Assembly (NCBI GenBank): GCA_002166865.1 | Contig: NHTQ01000002.1 | Span: 558,001 to 622,000, forward strand | Length of the DNA stretch: 64,000 nt | Source: Rhodobacteraceae bacterium WFHF2C18 | Lineage (GTDB): Bacteria > Pseudomonadota > Alphaproteobacteria > Rhodobacterales > Rhodobacteraceae | Direction: 5' to 3' | Shown here: positions 53,390-62,784 of the stretch, piece after piece | How the letters are laid out: every line of letters begins with the position of its first letter | Position numbering within the stretch: position 1 is the first letter of the stretch | The notes under the pieces: model-generated | Databases searched by the model: none | Seen by the model: the letters and a program-made list of their open reading frames with translations, nothing else | What the model was told of the DNA's origin: nothing | Program-made: the position numbers and the translations under genes

Positions 53390-56169
53390 ACGCAGTTGAA
53401 ATTGAAGAAGCCATTTCCGCTCTGGCCGAACAGCCGTTCGACGCCGAGGAATTCCCGTTCGCGTTTCTTGAGGCCTTTGGCAATAAGGCCACCACGATCA
53501 AACGGCTGCGCAGCGGAACATCGAACAAATCCGATATCGGCGGCGTTCTTCAGATCAACAATATCCACATCAAGGTATGTCCGGAAGGTCAGGTTCCAGA
53601 AACCATCCGCGAACTGCGCGACAGTGCCGCCACCCAGAATGCCCGCAACCGCGTGAAATTTATTCTGGCGACCGACGGCATCACACTTGAGGCCGAAGAG
53701 CTGGTGTCCGACGTGGCGCCGATCGCGTGCGAGTTTAAGGAATTCCCCGATCACTTCGGGTTCTTCCTGCCGCTTGCCGGTATCTCTACCGTCAAACAAA
53801 TTCGCGAAAGCGCCTTTGATATCAAGGCCACCGGTCGCCTCAACCGGCTCTATGTCGAGCTCCTTAAGGACAACCCCGATTGGGGCACTGCCGAGCGCCG
53901 CCATGACATGAACCACTTCATGGCGCGGCTGATCTTCTGCTTCTTCGCGGAAGACACTGACATCTTCGCTAAGGTCGATCAGTTCACGGCGACCGTCGAA
54001 CAGATGAGCGAAAAGGACAGCTCCAACACCCATGAGGTGATCAGCGAGCTGTTCCGCGCCATGAACACAAAGGCCGAAGATCGGGACAAGGCCGGTATCC
54101 CCCGCTGGGCAAACGCCTTTCCTTATGTGAATGGCGGCCTGTTCTCGGGCAGCACGGAGGTGCCGCGCTTCAGCAAGATCGCGCGCTCTTACCTGCTGCA
54201 TATCGGAAACCTGGACTGGAAGAAGATCAACCCGGACATCTTTGGCTCGATGATCCAGGCCGTCGCCGATGACGAAGAACGCGGCGCGCTGGGCATGCAT
54301 TACACGAGCGTGCCCAACATTCTGAAGGTGCTGAACCCGCTGTTCCTCGACGATCTGCGCGAAAAACTCGAAGAAGCAGGCGACAACAGCCGCAAGCTTC
54401 TGAATCTGCGTAATCGTATCGCGAAGATCAGGGTATTCGATCCGGCCTGTGGCTCGGGGAATTTTCTTGTCATCGCCTACAAAGAAATGCGGGCGGTCGA
54501 GGCCGAGATCAACAAGCGGCGCGGCGAGGACGACCGGCGTTCTGACATTCCTCTAACCAACTTCAGAGGCATCGAGCTGCGCGACTTTCCGGCCGAGATC
54601 GCGCGCCTTGCGCTGATCATTGCCGAGTACCAATGCGATGTGACCTATCGCGGCCAGAAAGAGGCCTTGAAGGATGTTCTCCCGCTCAATCAGGACAACT
54701 GGATCACATGTGGAAATGCTCTACGGATCGATTGGCTTAGTATATGTCCGTCCACTGGCACTAGCGTAAAGGTACATGGTGACGATTTATTCAATACGCC
54801 GCTTGATCAAGCCGAGATCGACTTCGAGAATGAAGGCGGGGAGACCTATATCTGTGGAAACCCTCCTTATAAGGGAGGGACAGAGCAGAACTCAGAGCAA
54901 AAAAGTGATATGTCGGCTCTATTTTCAGGTCACACAAACACTTGGAAGTCACTGGACTATATCTCCGGCTGGTTTTTCAAATTCGCTGAATATGCCCAGC
55001 ATACACCAGCCGCTTGTGCTTTTGTGAGTACGAACTCAATCTGCCAAGGAGAGCAAGTTGCAAGGCTTTGGCCATTACTCTTTTCGAGAGGGTTGGAAAT
55101 TAACTTCGCTCATACTTCATTCAAGTGGTCAAACCTAGCTTCTCATAACGCTGGAGTAACTGTTATTATTGTCGGGCTCGTCCGCTCGCCTTCTGGAGAT
55201 CGAAGCCTTTACCAATTGGACTCGACTGGTGAATCTTCAAGACGAAGTGTTGCAAACATCAATGCCTATCTTGTTGCATACGAGGATGTGCTTGTTCAAG
55301 CAGCAACCAAACCAATCTCTCATTCCGACGAAATGACAATCGGAAGCAAACCCGTTGACGGCGGAAATCTTATGCTATCGAAGACAGAACTTGATGAGAT
55401 ATCCGGGTCTGATCCAAGAGTAGATAGATTTGTTCTTCCTTATTTGGGTGCGAATGAGGTTATAAAAGGTTTATACCGATACTGCATTTGGGTGAGAGAA
55501 AAAGACGCCTCTAGCGCCGAAGATATTCCGGCACTCTCTACTCGTTTCAGAGAGGTTAGGTTAATGCGCTTGAAGAGTAAAAAGGCACTAACTAGAGAAG
55601 GTGCTGAATTTCCTTATGCATTTCAACAGGTACGCCAGGACGGCACCGAAAAGCTGATTGTGGTGCCAAGCGTGTCCTCAGAATCGAGGCAGTATATCAC
55701 GGCAACCCTCCACAAAAGCGGAATAATCTCAAACTCTGCTTTCGGTATGTTGAATCCTCATTTCTTCAATTTTTCGATTCTGTCATCTCGACTCCATATA
55801 ATTTGGATTCGTTCAGTTTGCGGCCAGTTGGAGACCAGATTACGCTATTCCAACACCCTCGGCTGGAATACTTTTCCAGTCCCGAAGCTGACCGAAAAGA
55901 ACAAGGAAGACTTAACGCGCTGCGCGCAAGAAATCTTGCTGGCACGAGAGGCGCATTTCCCCGCAACCATCGCCGATCTTTATGATCCTGAAAAGATGCC
56001 GGACGACCTGCGTGCCGCCCATGATCGCAACGACGAGACGCTTGAGCGCATCTATATCGGTCGCCGCTTCAGAAACGACACCGAGCGTCTGGAGAAGCTC
56101 TTTGAGCTCTACACCAAGATGACGACGGCCAAGGATTTGAAGAAGACCAATTCGAGAATGAAAGCATAG
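53386..56169 (+). CDS. MmeI-like DNA adenine methyltransferase / type IIG-like enzyme
   Basis: 927 residues, close to MmeI length. The methyltransferase motifs are FDPACGSGNFLVIAYKEM (about 351-368, SAM) and GNPPYKGG (about 491-498, NPPY catalytic motif of N6-adenine methylation), with the MmeI-typical LGMHYTSVPNILKVLNPLFLDDL just before. The N-terminal region (about 30-60, KRLRSGTSNKSDIGGVLQINNIHIKV) matches the family but where a PD-(D/E)xK nuclease would have E-x-K I read H-I-K, so nuclease activity is doubtful. The C-terminal part is the target recognition domain. Helicase and GIY-YIG neighbours may supply cleavage. Confidence 0.88.
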   Translation: MNAVEIEEAISALAEQPFDAEEFPFAFLEAFGNKATTIKRLRSGTSNKSDIGGVLQINNIHIKVCPEGQVPETIRELRDSAATQNARNRVKFILATDGITLEAEELVSDVAPIACEFKEFPDHFGFFLPLAGISTVKQIRESAFDIKATGRLNRLYVELLKDNPDWGTAERRHDMNHFMARLIFCFFAEDTDIFAKVDQFTATVEQMSEKDSSNTHEVISELFRAMNTKAEDRDKAGIPRWANAFPYVNGGLFSGSTEVPRFSKIARSYLLHIGNLDWKKINPDIFGSMIQAVADDEERGALGMHYTSVPNILKVLNPLFLDDLREKLEEAGDNSRKLLNLRNRIAKIRVFDPACGSGNFLVIAYKEMRAVEAEINKRRGEDDRRSDIPLTNFRGIELRDFPAEIARLALIIAEYQCDVTYRGQKEALKDVLPLNQDNWITCGNALRIDWLSICPSTGTSVKVHGDDLFNTPLDQAEIDFENEGGETYICGNPPYKGGTEQNSEQKSDMSALFSGHTNTWKSLDYISGWFFKFAEYAQHTPAACAFVSTNSICQGEQVARLWPLLFSRGLEINFAHTSFKWSNLASHNAGVTVIIVGLVRSPSGDRSLYQLDSTGESSRRSVANINAYLVAYEDVLVQAATKPISHSDEMTIGSKPVDGGNLMLSKTELDEISGSDPRVDRFVLPYLGANEVIKGLYRYCIWVREKDASSAEDIPALSTRFREVRLMRLKSKKALTREGAEFPYAFQQVRQDGTEKLIVVPSVSSESRQYITATLHKSGIISNSAFGMLNPHFFNFSILSSRLHIIWIRSVCGQLETRLRYSNTLGWNTFPVPKLTEKNKEDLTRCAQEILLAREAHFPATIADLYDPEKMPDDLRAAHDRNDETLERIYIGRRFRNDTERLEKLFELYTKMTTAKDLKKTNSRMKA

Positions 56170-56173
56170 GGAT

Positions 56174-56395
56174 ATGAAGAAGAGCACTTACACGCCCGGA
56201 GGCGACGCCAAGATCATCTCAGAGATTGCCAAGGAACACTTTGGCGATTTCACTGGCATGTTTGAGCATCATGGCTGGCCGGAACGTGGCTCCGACATGA
56301 TGAGGAAGGTGCAAACGCGGGTCGTGGAGACCTATGGCAGTGTCCGCGCCTTCGAGGCGCGTTTTCAGAAGGAAGGGGGCGCTTATGAGCAGTGA
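56174..56395 (+). CDS. Small protein between methyltransferase and helicase
   Basis: 73 residues (KKSTYTPGGDAKIISEIAKEHFGDFTGMFEHHGWPERGSDMMRKVQTRVVETYGSV), helical, no known domain. It is 4 bases after the methyltransferase and overlaps the helicase start by 11 bases, so it belongs to the same unit and may be a subunit of the complex. Confidence 0.7.
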   Translation: MKKSTYTPGGDAKIISEIAKEHFGDFTGMFEHHGWPERGSDMMRKVQTRVVETYGSVRAFEARFQKEGGAYEQ

Positions 56396-58442
56396 GAAAT
56401 CCGTCCCTTCAGTTTCTGTCACCTATGCCCGCAACGGCAGCTCGACCAAGTCGAACGAGCTTGGCATGCGTCCGATGCAGGAGCGTGCCTTCGAGAAACG
56501 CGGCGAGCAATATCTATTGATCAAGTCGCCGCCAGCTTCGGGTAAGAGCCGGGCGCTCATGTTCATCGCGCTGGATAAGCTTCATAATCAGGGGCTCCGC
56601 AAGGCGATCATAACGGTTCCCGAGAAATCGATCGGATCGAGCTTCGCCGACGAGCCGTTGTCAAAGTTTGGGTTTTGGGCGGATTGGCATGTCGAGCCAA
56701 AGTGGAACCTCTGCAACGCCCCTGGCTCAGAGGGTAGCAAGGCGGACTCCGTTGGCGCTTTTCTGAACAGCGCCGATGACGTGCTGGTCTGTCCGCATGC
56801 AACCTTTCGCAATGCGGTTGAGAAATTCGGCGTTGAAGCCTTCGATGACTGCCTGATCGCAGTGGACGAGTTCCACCACGTTTCCGCGAACCCCGATAAC
56901 AAGCTCGGCGCGCAACTCGCCGAGTTGATGGCGCGGGACAAGGTGCATGTCGTCGCTATGACGGGATCGTATTTCCGAGGCGATGCCGAGCCCGTTCTGA
57001 TGCCGCATGACGAGGCGAAATTCGATACCGTCACCTACACCTACTATGAGCAGCTGAACGGCTATAAATATCTGAAGAAGCTCGATATCGGATACTTCTT
57101 CTACACTGGCGCCTATGCCGATGACATCCTCAAAGTCCTGGACCCAAACGAGAAGACGATCATCCATATCCCGTCGGTGAATTCGCGTGAAAGCACGAAG
57201 GACAAGATCAGGGAAGTCGAGCACATTATCGAAGAGCTTGGCGAATGGCAGGGAACCGATCCCAAGACCGGTTTTCAGCTGGTAAAGACGCCCGAAGGGC
57301 GGGTTCTCCGCATCGCCGACCTGGTCGATGACGATGCGACCAAGCGCGACAAGGTTTCGGCGGCGCTCAAAGACCCAACGCAGAAAGACAACCGCGATCA
57401 CGTAGACATCATCATCGCGCTTGGCATGGCCAAGGAAGGCTTTGACTGGGTGTGGTGCGAACACGCGCTGACTGTAGGCTATCGCGCCAGCCTGACCGAA
57501 ATTGTTCAGATCATTGGCCGGGCCACACGCGATGCCGAAGGCAAGACCCGCGCGCGCTTCACCAACCTGATCGCTGAACCCGATGCGTCCGAGCAAGCCG
57601 TCACCGAGGCCGTGAACGATACATTGAAGGCCATCGCAGCAAGCTTGCTTATGGAGCAGGTGCTTGCGCCTCGCTTCAACTTCGTGCCGAAGGCCACGGC
57701 CACGGGGCCTCAAGATGGCTTCGATTACGGTGAAGGCGGCTATGACCCTGACAAGTGCAATGTCGGTTTCAACGAAGACAGCGGCCAGTTCCAGATCGAG
57801 ATTAAAGGGCTCGCCGAGCCAAAGAGCAAAGAAGCCGAACGCATCTGCCAAGAAGATTTGAACGAGGTGATCGCGACTTTCGCACAGGACAAGACCGCCG
57901 TAGAGCGAGGCTTGTTTGACGAAGAGCTTGTGCCCGAAGAACTGACGCAAGTGCGCATGGGAAAGATCATCAAGGAAAAATATCCCGAGCTTGATGAAGA
58001 TGATCAGGAGGCCGTCCGCCAGCATGCGATCGCGGCCCTGAACCTGACCCAGAAAGCCAAGGAAGTGGCGCTCGGCAATGATAGCGACGAAGTTGAAAGC
58101 GGCAACACAGCGCTGATCGATGGCGTCCGGAAATTCGCGATGGATGTCCGCGAGCTCGACATCGACCTGATCGATCGGATCAATCCGTTCAGCGAAGCCT
58201 ATGCGATCCTTGCCAAGACCATGAGCGAGGACAGCCTCAAGCAGGTTGCCGCCGTCATCTCTGCGAAGAAGGTGCAGCTAACCCCGGAGGAGGCGCGCGA
58301 CCTGGCGCGACGTGCGGTCAAGTTCAAGCAAGAGCGCGGTCGGCTTCCTTCTATCACCTCCCAGGATGCCTGGGAGCGGAAGATGGCCGAAGGTGTGGCG
58401 TTCCTTACCCGCATGAAGCAGGAGGCGGCTGCCAATGGTTAA
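56385..58442 (+). CDS. DExH-box helicase of superfamily 2, restriction-associated
   Basis: 685 residues from MSSEKSVPSVSVTYARNG. Motif I SPPASGKSRAL (about 48-58), motif II AVDEFHHVS (about 160-168), motif III MTGSYFRG, and motif VI IVQIIGRATRDAEGKTRARF (about 373-392). It has the size and order of the translocating subunit in restriction systems of type I/III-like architecture. The C-terminal 200 residues are helical. It overlaps the GIY-YIG gene by 8 bases. Confidence 0.88.
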   Translation: MSSEKSVPSVSVTYARNGSSTKSNELGMRPMQERAFEKRGEQYLLIKSPPASGKSRALMFIALDKLHNQGLRKAIITVPEKSIGSSFADEPLSKFGFWADWHVEPKWNLCNAPGSEGSKADSVGAFLNSADDVLVCPHATFRNAVEKFGVEAFDDCLIAVDEFHHVSANPDNKLGAQLAELMARDKVHVVAMTGSYFRGDAEPVLMPHDEAKFDTVTYTYYEQLNGYKYLKKLDIGYFFYTGAYADDILKVLDPNEKTIIHIPSVNSRESTKDKIREVEHIIEELGEWQGTDPKTGFQLVKTPEGRVLRIADLVDDDATKRDKVSAALKDPTQKDNRDHVDIIIALGMAKEGFDWVWCEHALTVGYRASLTEIVQIIGRATRDAEGKTRARFTNLIAEPDASEQAVTEAVNDTLKAIAASLLMEQVLAPRFNFVPKATATGPQDGFDYGEGGYDPDKCNVGFNEDSGQFQIEIKGLAEPKSKEAERICQEDLNEVIATFAQDKTAVERGLFDEELVPEELTQVRMGKIIKEKYPELDEDDQEAVRQHAIAALNLTQKAKEVALGNDSDEVESGNTALIDGVRKFAMDVRELDIDLIDRINPFSEAYAILAKTMSEDSLKQVAAVISAKKVQLTPEEARDLARRAVKFKQERGRLPSITSQDAWERKMAEGVAFLTRMKQEAAANG

Positions 58443-59625
58443 GGAATTCACCGAAGAGGATGAAGCGCTTCTTTCCGAGCTTGGCGTTGAGGTCGAGACC
58501 AAGAAGCAGGCCGCACGCACCCCGCGCGAGGAACGGATCATCGCTGGTTTTGAGGAAATCCAGCGTTTTGTCGAAGAACACGGACATCCGCCCTCTCATG
58601 GCGAAGACAGGGATATCTTCGAGCGGCTCTATGCCGTCCGCCTCGACCGCATCCGCGAACAATCGGAATGTAGGGAGCTTGTAGAACCACTTGATCATCA
58701 GGGCTTACTAGAAGGCTCTTACCAGCCCCCCACGGCGGATGATGAAGAACTGGACGATGACGCTATTTTGGCCGAGCTCGGCATTGAGGCAGAGACACCG
58801 CCGATTACCGAGCTGAAACACGTGCGCTCAAGCGCCGAGAAGAAGGCCGCTGAAGAGGTCGCCAATCGCGAGAAATGTGAAGACTTCGAAACCTTCAAGC
58901 CACTCTTTGAACAAGTACAGAACGAGCTGGATAGCGGCCTGCGCGAGACGCGTCCCTTCGAGATGAAGGCCGAAATCCAACAAGGCCGCTTCTTCATTGT
59001 CGGAGGACAGAAAGCCTATGTTGCTGAGATGGGCGAACTGACCATCACAGAACAAGGCCGCACCGATGCCCGCCTGCGCGTGATTTTCGACAACGGTACG
59101 GAAAGCAACATGCTCATGCGCTCGCTTCAGCGCGCTTTGAACAAGGATGAAGCAGGGCGACGCATCACCGAACCAACGGCCGGACCTCTGTTCTCAGATC
59201 AGACCATCGATGGTGACGAAGCCAGTGGCACGATCTACGTCCTACGCAGCAAGTCCGACCATCCGGTCGTCGCAGAGAACCGTGACCTGGTTCATAAGAT
59301 CGGCGTTACGAACATGAGCGTTGAAAAGCGTATCGCCGGAGCGCGCCTACAGCCGACCTTTCTGATGGATGACGTTGAAGTTGTCGCAACCTATGAGCTT
59401 TACAACATCAACCGAACAAAGCTGGAGAACCTGATCCACCGGATTTTTGAACCCGCACGGCTTGAGATAGAGATCATGGATCGCTTCGGACGTCCGGTCG
59501 TGCCGCGCGAATGGTTCCTCGTGCCGCTCTTCGTGATTGATGAAGCCGTCGAAAAGATCAAGGACGGTACAATCGCAGACTATCGCTATGATCCGCAGGC
59601 TGCGGCTCTCTCAAGGAGGGCCTAG
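58435..59625 (+). CDS. GIY-YIG nuclease-domain protein
   Basis: 396 residues. The C-terminal half has the GIY-YIG fold: SGTIYVLRSKSD (about 263-274, GIY), DLVHKIGVTNMSVEKRIAGARLQPT (about 283-307, YIG and Arg), and NINRTKLENLIHRIFEPARLE (Glu). The N-terminal half is acidic and helical and may contact the helicase. As the only visible intact nuclease fold in the methyltransferase-helicase unit it is the probable cutting subunit. It ends 8 bases before the OLD-like gene. Confidence 0.82.
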   Translation: MVKEFTEEDEALLSELGVEVETKKQAARTPREERIIAGFEEIQRFVEEHGHPPSHGEDRDIFERLYAVRLDRIREQSECRELVEPLDHQGLLEGSYQPPTADDEELDDDAILAELGIEAETPPITELKHVRSSAEKKAAEEVANREKCEDFETFKPLFEQVQNELDSGLRETRPFEMKAEIQQGRFFIVGGQKAYVAEMGELTITEQGRTDARLRVIFDNGTESNMLMRSLQRALNKDEAGRRITEPTAGPLFSDQTIDGDEASGTIYVLRSKSDHPVVAENRDLVHKIGVTNMSVEKRIAGARLQPTFLMDDVEVVATYELYNINRTKLENLIHRIFEPARLEIEIMDRFGRPVVPREWFLVPLFVIDEAVEKIKDGTIADYRYDPQAAALSRRA

Positions 59626-59633
59626 ATAAACCT

Positions 59634-61346
59634 ATGCGTATTCGGTACATTTCAGTTAGAAATTTTCGGGGCATACGCGAACTGGATTGGTCAGTGCCAG
59701 ATCGCAATATGGTGTGTTTGATCGGCCGGGGCGACTCGACCAAGTCCACCATTCTGGAAGCGATACGCCGCCTGTTTCATCCACAATGGAATCTCTCCTT
59801 TGACGATTCTGATTTTCATCTCTGCACGCCGGACAATACGATAAAGATCGAGGCGGTCTTGGGTGATCTGTCCGACGCATTCCGCGACCTCGAAAAATAC
59901 GGTCATTCACTATGTGGCTGGGATCGGGATAGACTCGCGCGCACGGACGATCCGGGAGACGGACTCGAAGATGCGCTGCGGGTACGGCTGACTGTCGCCG
60001 GTGATCTTGAACCGACATGGTCGGTAATCAAGAACGACGACGATGAAGGTATACAGTTCAAGGCGACGGACAGGGCCAAAGTCGCCGTCAGCTTAATCGG
60101 CGCGACCTCAGATCGGCACCTGACATGGTCGCGCGGTTCAATCCTTGGCCAGCTCGCTGAAACCGAAAACATTATGTCTTCACTTGCTGGAGCCGCGCGC
60201 GCTGCCAAAGCGGCTCTAGAAGACCGACGGGACGATGATTTGACCGACTTCGATGCGGTTGCTAGTTCTGCGGAGAGGACCGCCCGAGCGCTTGGGGTCA
60301 ATGTCTCTGTATCCTACAAGGCGCATCTTGATACTGATGCGATCAATGTCCGTAGGGCAGGCCTTGCCCTTCATGACGGTGACATGCCGTTGCGCCGACT
60401 TGGGCTTGGCTCCAAACGGATGCTAACGACGGGACTTCAGAAACAGGCGCTGCAATCACCGCATGTCACCCTTTTTGATGAGGTTGAGGTCGGGCTTGAG
60501 CCTCACCGGATCGCGAGGTTGCTAAAGCATTTGAGCGACGATGCGAACGGACAGTACTTCCTGACAACGCACTCGCCCGTTGTTCTGCGCGAGCTGACGG
60601 TTGATGATCTACATATTGTTCATTGCGACCACGGACGGATTAATGTGGTGGCCGCAAACAAGCCGGGCATTGCGGATTCTGTTCAGGGCAAAATCCGCTC
60701 CGGCGCCGAAGCGTTTCTCGCACCGAAGATTGTCGTCTGTGAGGGAGCGACCGAAGTCGGCTTCTTGCGCGGGCTGGATGACCACTGGGTCTCGGAAGAG
60801 AACCGTAATTCATTCGCTTATCAGGGCGTTGCATTGTTCGACGCAAACGGTGGGAACAAGGTAAGAGAAATTGCCGAGAACCTGAAAGCGCTTGGATATC
60901 ACGTCGCAGTCTTGGCAGATTCCGACGCACCGGCGGAATTCTCGGATGCCGATGCACAAGCTCTTCGCGATGCCGGCATCACTGTCGTAAAGTGGAATGA
61001 CGCGCTGTCGATCGAAGAGCGCGTGTTTGCGGACCTTTCATGGGCTGCGGTCATGGCATCCTTCAACGCTGCACGACGTCTATGGAACGACGACGCGCGC
61101 CTGGTCGACCAGGTTCAGTCCAAGTTTGGGCAGGGGTTCAATCGGGACTTCGAAGCATGGGAAGACTCACCCGCGCTGCGCACGGCATTGGGCAAAGCGG
61201 CCAAGGCCAGTGAATGGTTCAAACGGCAGAGTCGCGCTCGCGAATGGGCGGACGCGATTTCCGGCCATCTTGACGATAACGCAATTCGTGAAAGCGATTT
61301 GGTCCGGCAGCTGACCAGCTTGCGGGGCTGGATCGACAATGTGTGA
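59634..61346 (+). CDS. OLD-family ATPase with TOPRIM domain, GajA-like
   Basis: 570 residues. The ATPase domain begins MRIRYISVRNFRGIRELDW and carries a modified Walker A, IGRGDSTKSTILEAI (about 30-44), with Thr where Gly is expected; the signature-like region LGLGSKRMLTTGL and Walker B-like HVTLFDEVEVGLEPHRIARLL follow. The TOPRIM nuclease motifs are KIVVCEGATEVGFLRGL (Glu at about 370) and AVLADSDAP (about 427). GajA nicks DNA when nucleotides are depleted. It overlaps the helicase gene by 8 bases, the Gabija arrangement. Confidence 0.85.
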   Translation: MRIRYISVRNFRGIRELDWSVPDRNMVCLIGRGDSTKSTILEAIRRLFHPQWNLSFDDSDFHLCTPDNTIKIEAVLGDLSDAFRDLEKYGHSLCGWDRDRLARTDDPGDGLEDALRVRLTVAGDLEPTWSVIKNDDDEGIQFKATDRAKVAVSLIGATSDRHLTWSRGSILGQLAETENIMSSLAGAARAAKAALEDRRDDDLTDFDAVASSAERTARALGVNVSVSYKAHLDTDAINVRRAGLALHDGDMPLRRLGLGSKRMLTTGLQKQALQSPHVTLFDEVEVGLEPHRIARLLKHLSDDANGQYFLTTHSPVVLRELTVDDLHIVHCDHGRINVVAANKPGIADSVQGKIRSGAEAFLAPKIVVCEGATEVGFLRGLDDHWVSEENRNSFAYQGVALFDANGGNKVREIAENLKALGYHVAVLADSDAPAEFSDADAQALRDAGITVVKWNDALSIEERVFADLSWAAVMASFNAARRLWNDDARLVDQVQSKFGQGFNRDFEAWEDSPALRTALGKAAKASEWFKRQSRAREWADAISGHLDDNAIRESDLVRQLTSLRGWIDNV

Positions 61347-62784
61347 GTTATCCGCTGTTCTCGCTGCACATCTAGGCGCCGGTTATGTCGTCGCGCCCGC
61401 GGGATACGGTAAGACACACTTGATCGCTGCGTCCACGGCTCGGAGTGAACGGCGGCAAATGATCCTGACGCACACCTACGCGGGCGTAAACGCACTACGC
61501 GCCAAGATGCGCGCCCTTGGCGTCAGTGATCGGCAATATCGTATCGATACCATCGCTAGCTGGTCGTTACGGCTCGCACTGTCCTACCAGCAGACATCCG
61601 GCTGGACAGAAGAACGTCCTGCCGACAACGCGCGTTGGAGCGCGCTCTACGAGGACGTTGCACAGCTGCTCGATCAGGAGTTCATCCGCAGAATTGTTCG
61701 CGCTTCCTATGGCGGCCTTTATGTAGACGAGTACCAGGACTGCTCGGTTGCTCAGCATGCTATCGTCCTAAGATTGGCCCGCGACCTGCCATGCCGGATA
61801 CTCGGAGACCCGCTGCAAGGCATTTTCGACTTTGCCGGACAAGACTCCATAGACTGGACGCGTGACGTTGAAGGTCACTTTGAAAGGCTTGGCACGCTAG
61901 AGGTGCCTCACCGTTGGGACCAAGTGGGTGCGAATGATCTCGGCGCTTGGCTCCGAGATGCCCGGACCCGCCTTGAGGGCGGGCAACCGATAGACCTAAA
62001 CGCCGCTCGCCCAGACTCCGTTAGATACGTCCATGGTCCCGCTGATCCACAAGGACTTATACAATCACAAGGCAATACTTGCCGGTATTTTGAATGTGAT
62101 GGCGCCCACAAGATTATAGCAATTCATGGGGGAAGCCAGGAATACAAGGTCAAGTGCCATACGCTGTCGCGCAACCTTGGAGGCCGGTATTCGTCGATAG
62201 AGGAAGTCGAGGGGAAAGACCTCTTCTCTTTCATTCGTAAGGTCGAGGAAGCAGGGACAGACGCGGATCGTCTCAAGGAAATCATCGAATTTGCCAAGAG
62301 ATGTATGACAGCTGTGGATGCGAACCTCCCTGCAGGGACACGTCGGGGCGAGCATGTCAACATCCAGGTGAATACCCGCAATCCGAACGCAGCCCGAATG
62401 GCGAATACCTATCTGGCCGCGCCGAGCGCCGATGCTGCGCGCAGCTTCCTCTTAGCACTCAAGAAAACCGCTGCCGTAGAAATCGTCCGCAGCGATTTGT
62501 TTCACCGGGCATTGGGTGTTCTGGGCAAGAGCGCTTTGCACCCCGAGCTCTCCTTGTCCGAAGCCGCCGAGCTTTATCAGGGCGAGTTTCGCTATAAGGG
62601 CCGTCCGGTCGGGCGGCGCAAACTCATTGGCACAACTTTGTTGGTCAAGGGACTGGAATTCGATCACGCGATCGTTCTTGATGCCACATCCCTATCCAGA
62701 AAAGAGCTGTACGTTGCGCTAACAAGAGGCGCACGATCACTGACGATTATTTCGCGCAATGCGGTATTGAACCCGGAAGACTGA
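61339..62784 (+). CDS. UvrD-like helicase, GajB-like
   Basis: 481 residues. Walker A APAGYGKTHLI (about 19-29), DEYQDCSVAQH (about 129-139, motif II), RILGDPLQGIFDFAG (motif III), GTTLLVKGLEFDHAIVLD (motif V) and KELYVALTRGARSLTII (motif VI). Together with the OLD/TOPRIM gene upstream it forms a Gabija-like pair, in which GajB senses DNA ends or ssDNA and activates GajA. Here it is fused in one transcript to a restriction unit. Confidence 0.87.
   Translation: MCELSAVLAAHLGAGYVVAPAGYGKTHLIAASTARSERRQMILTHTYAGVNALRAKMRALGVSDRQYRIDTIASWSLRLALSYQQTSGWTEERPADNARWSALYEDVAQLLDQEFIRRIVRASYGGLYVDEYQDCSVAQHAIVLRLARDLPCRILGDPLQGIFDFAGQDSIDWTRDVEGHFERLGTLEVPHRWDQVGANDLGAWLRDARTRLEGGQPIDLNAARPDSVRYVHGPADPQGLIQSQGNTCRYFECDGAHKIIAIHGGSQEYKVKCHTLSRNLGGRYSSIEEVEGKDLFSFIRKVEEAGTDADRLKEIIEFAKRCMTAVDANLPAGTRRGEHVNIQVNTRNPNAARMANTYLAAPSADAARSFLLALKKTAAVEIVRSDLFHRALGVLGKSALHPELSLSEAAELYQGEFRYKGRPVGRRKLIGTTLLVKGLEFDHAIVLDATSLSRKELYVALTRGARSLTIISRNAVLNPED

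Noticed and set aside
53195..62784. BREX or DISARM system
   Set aside because: No pglZ, brxC/pglY, drmA, drmB or drmC-like genes are present; methyltransferase plus helicase alone do not define them.
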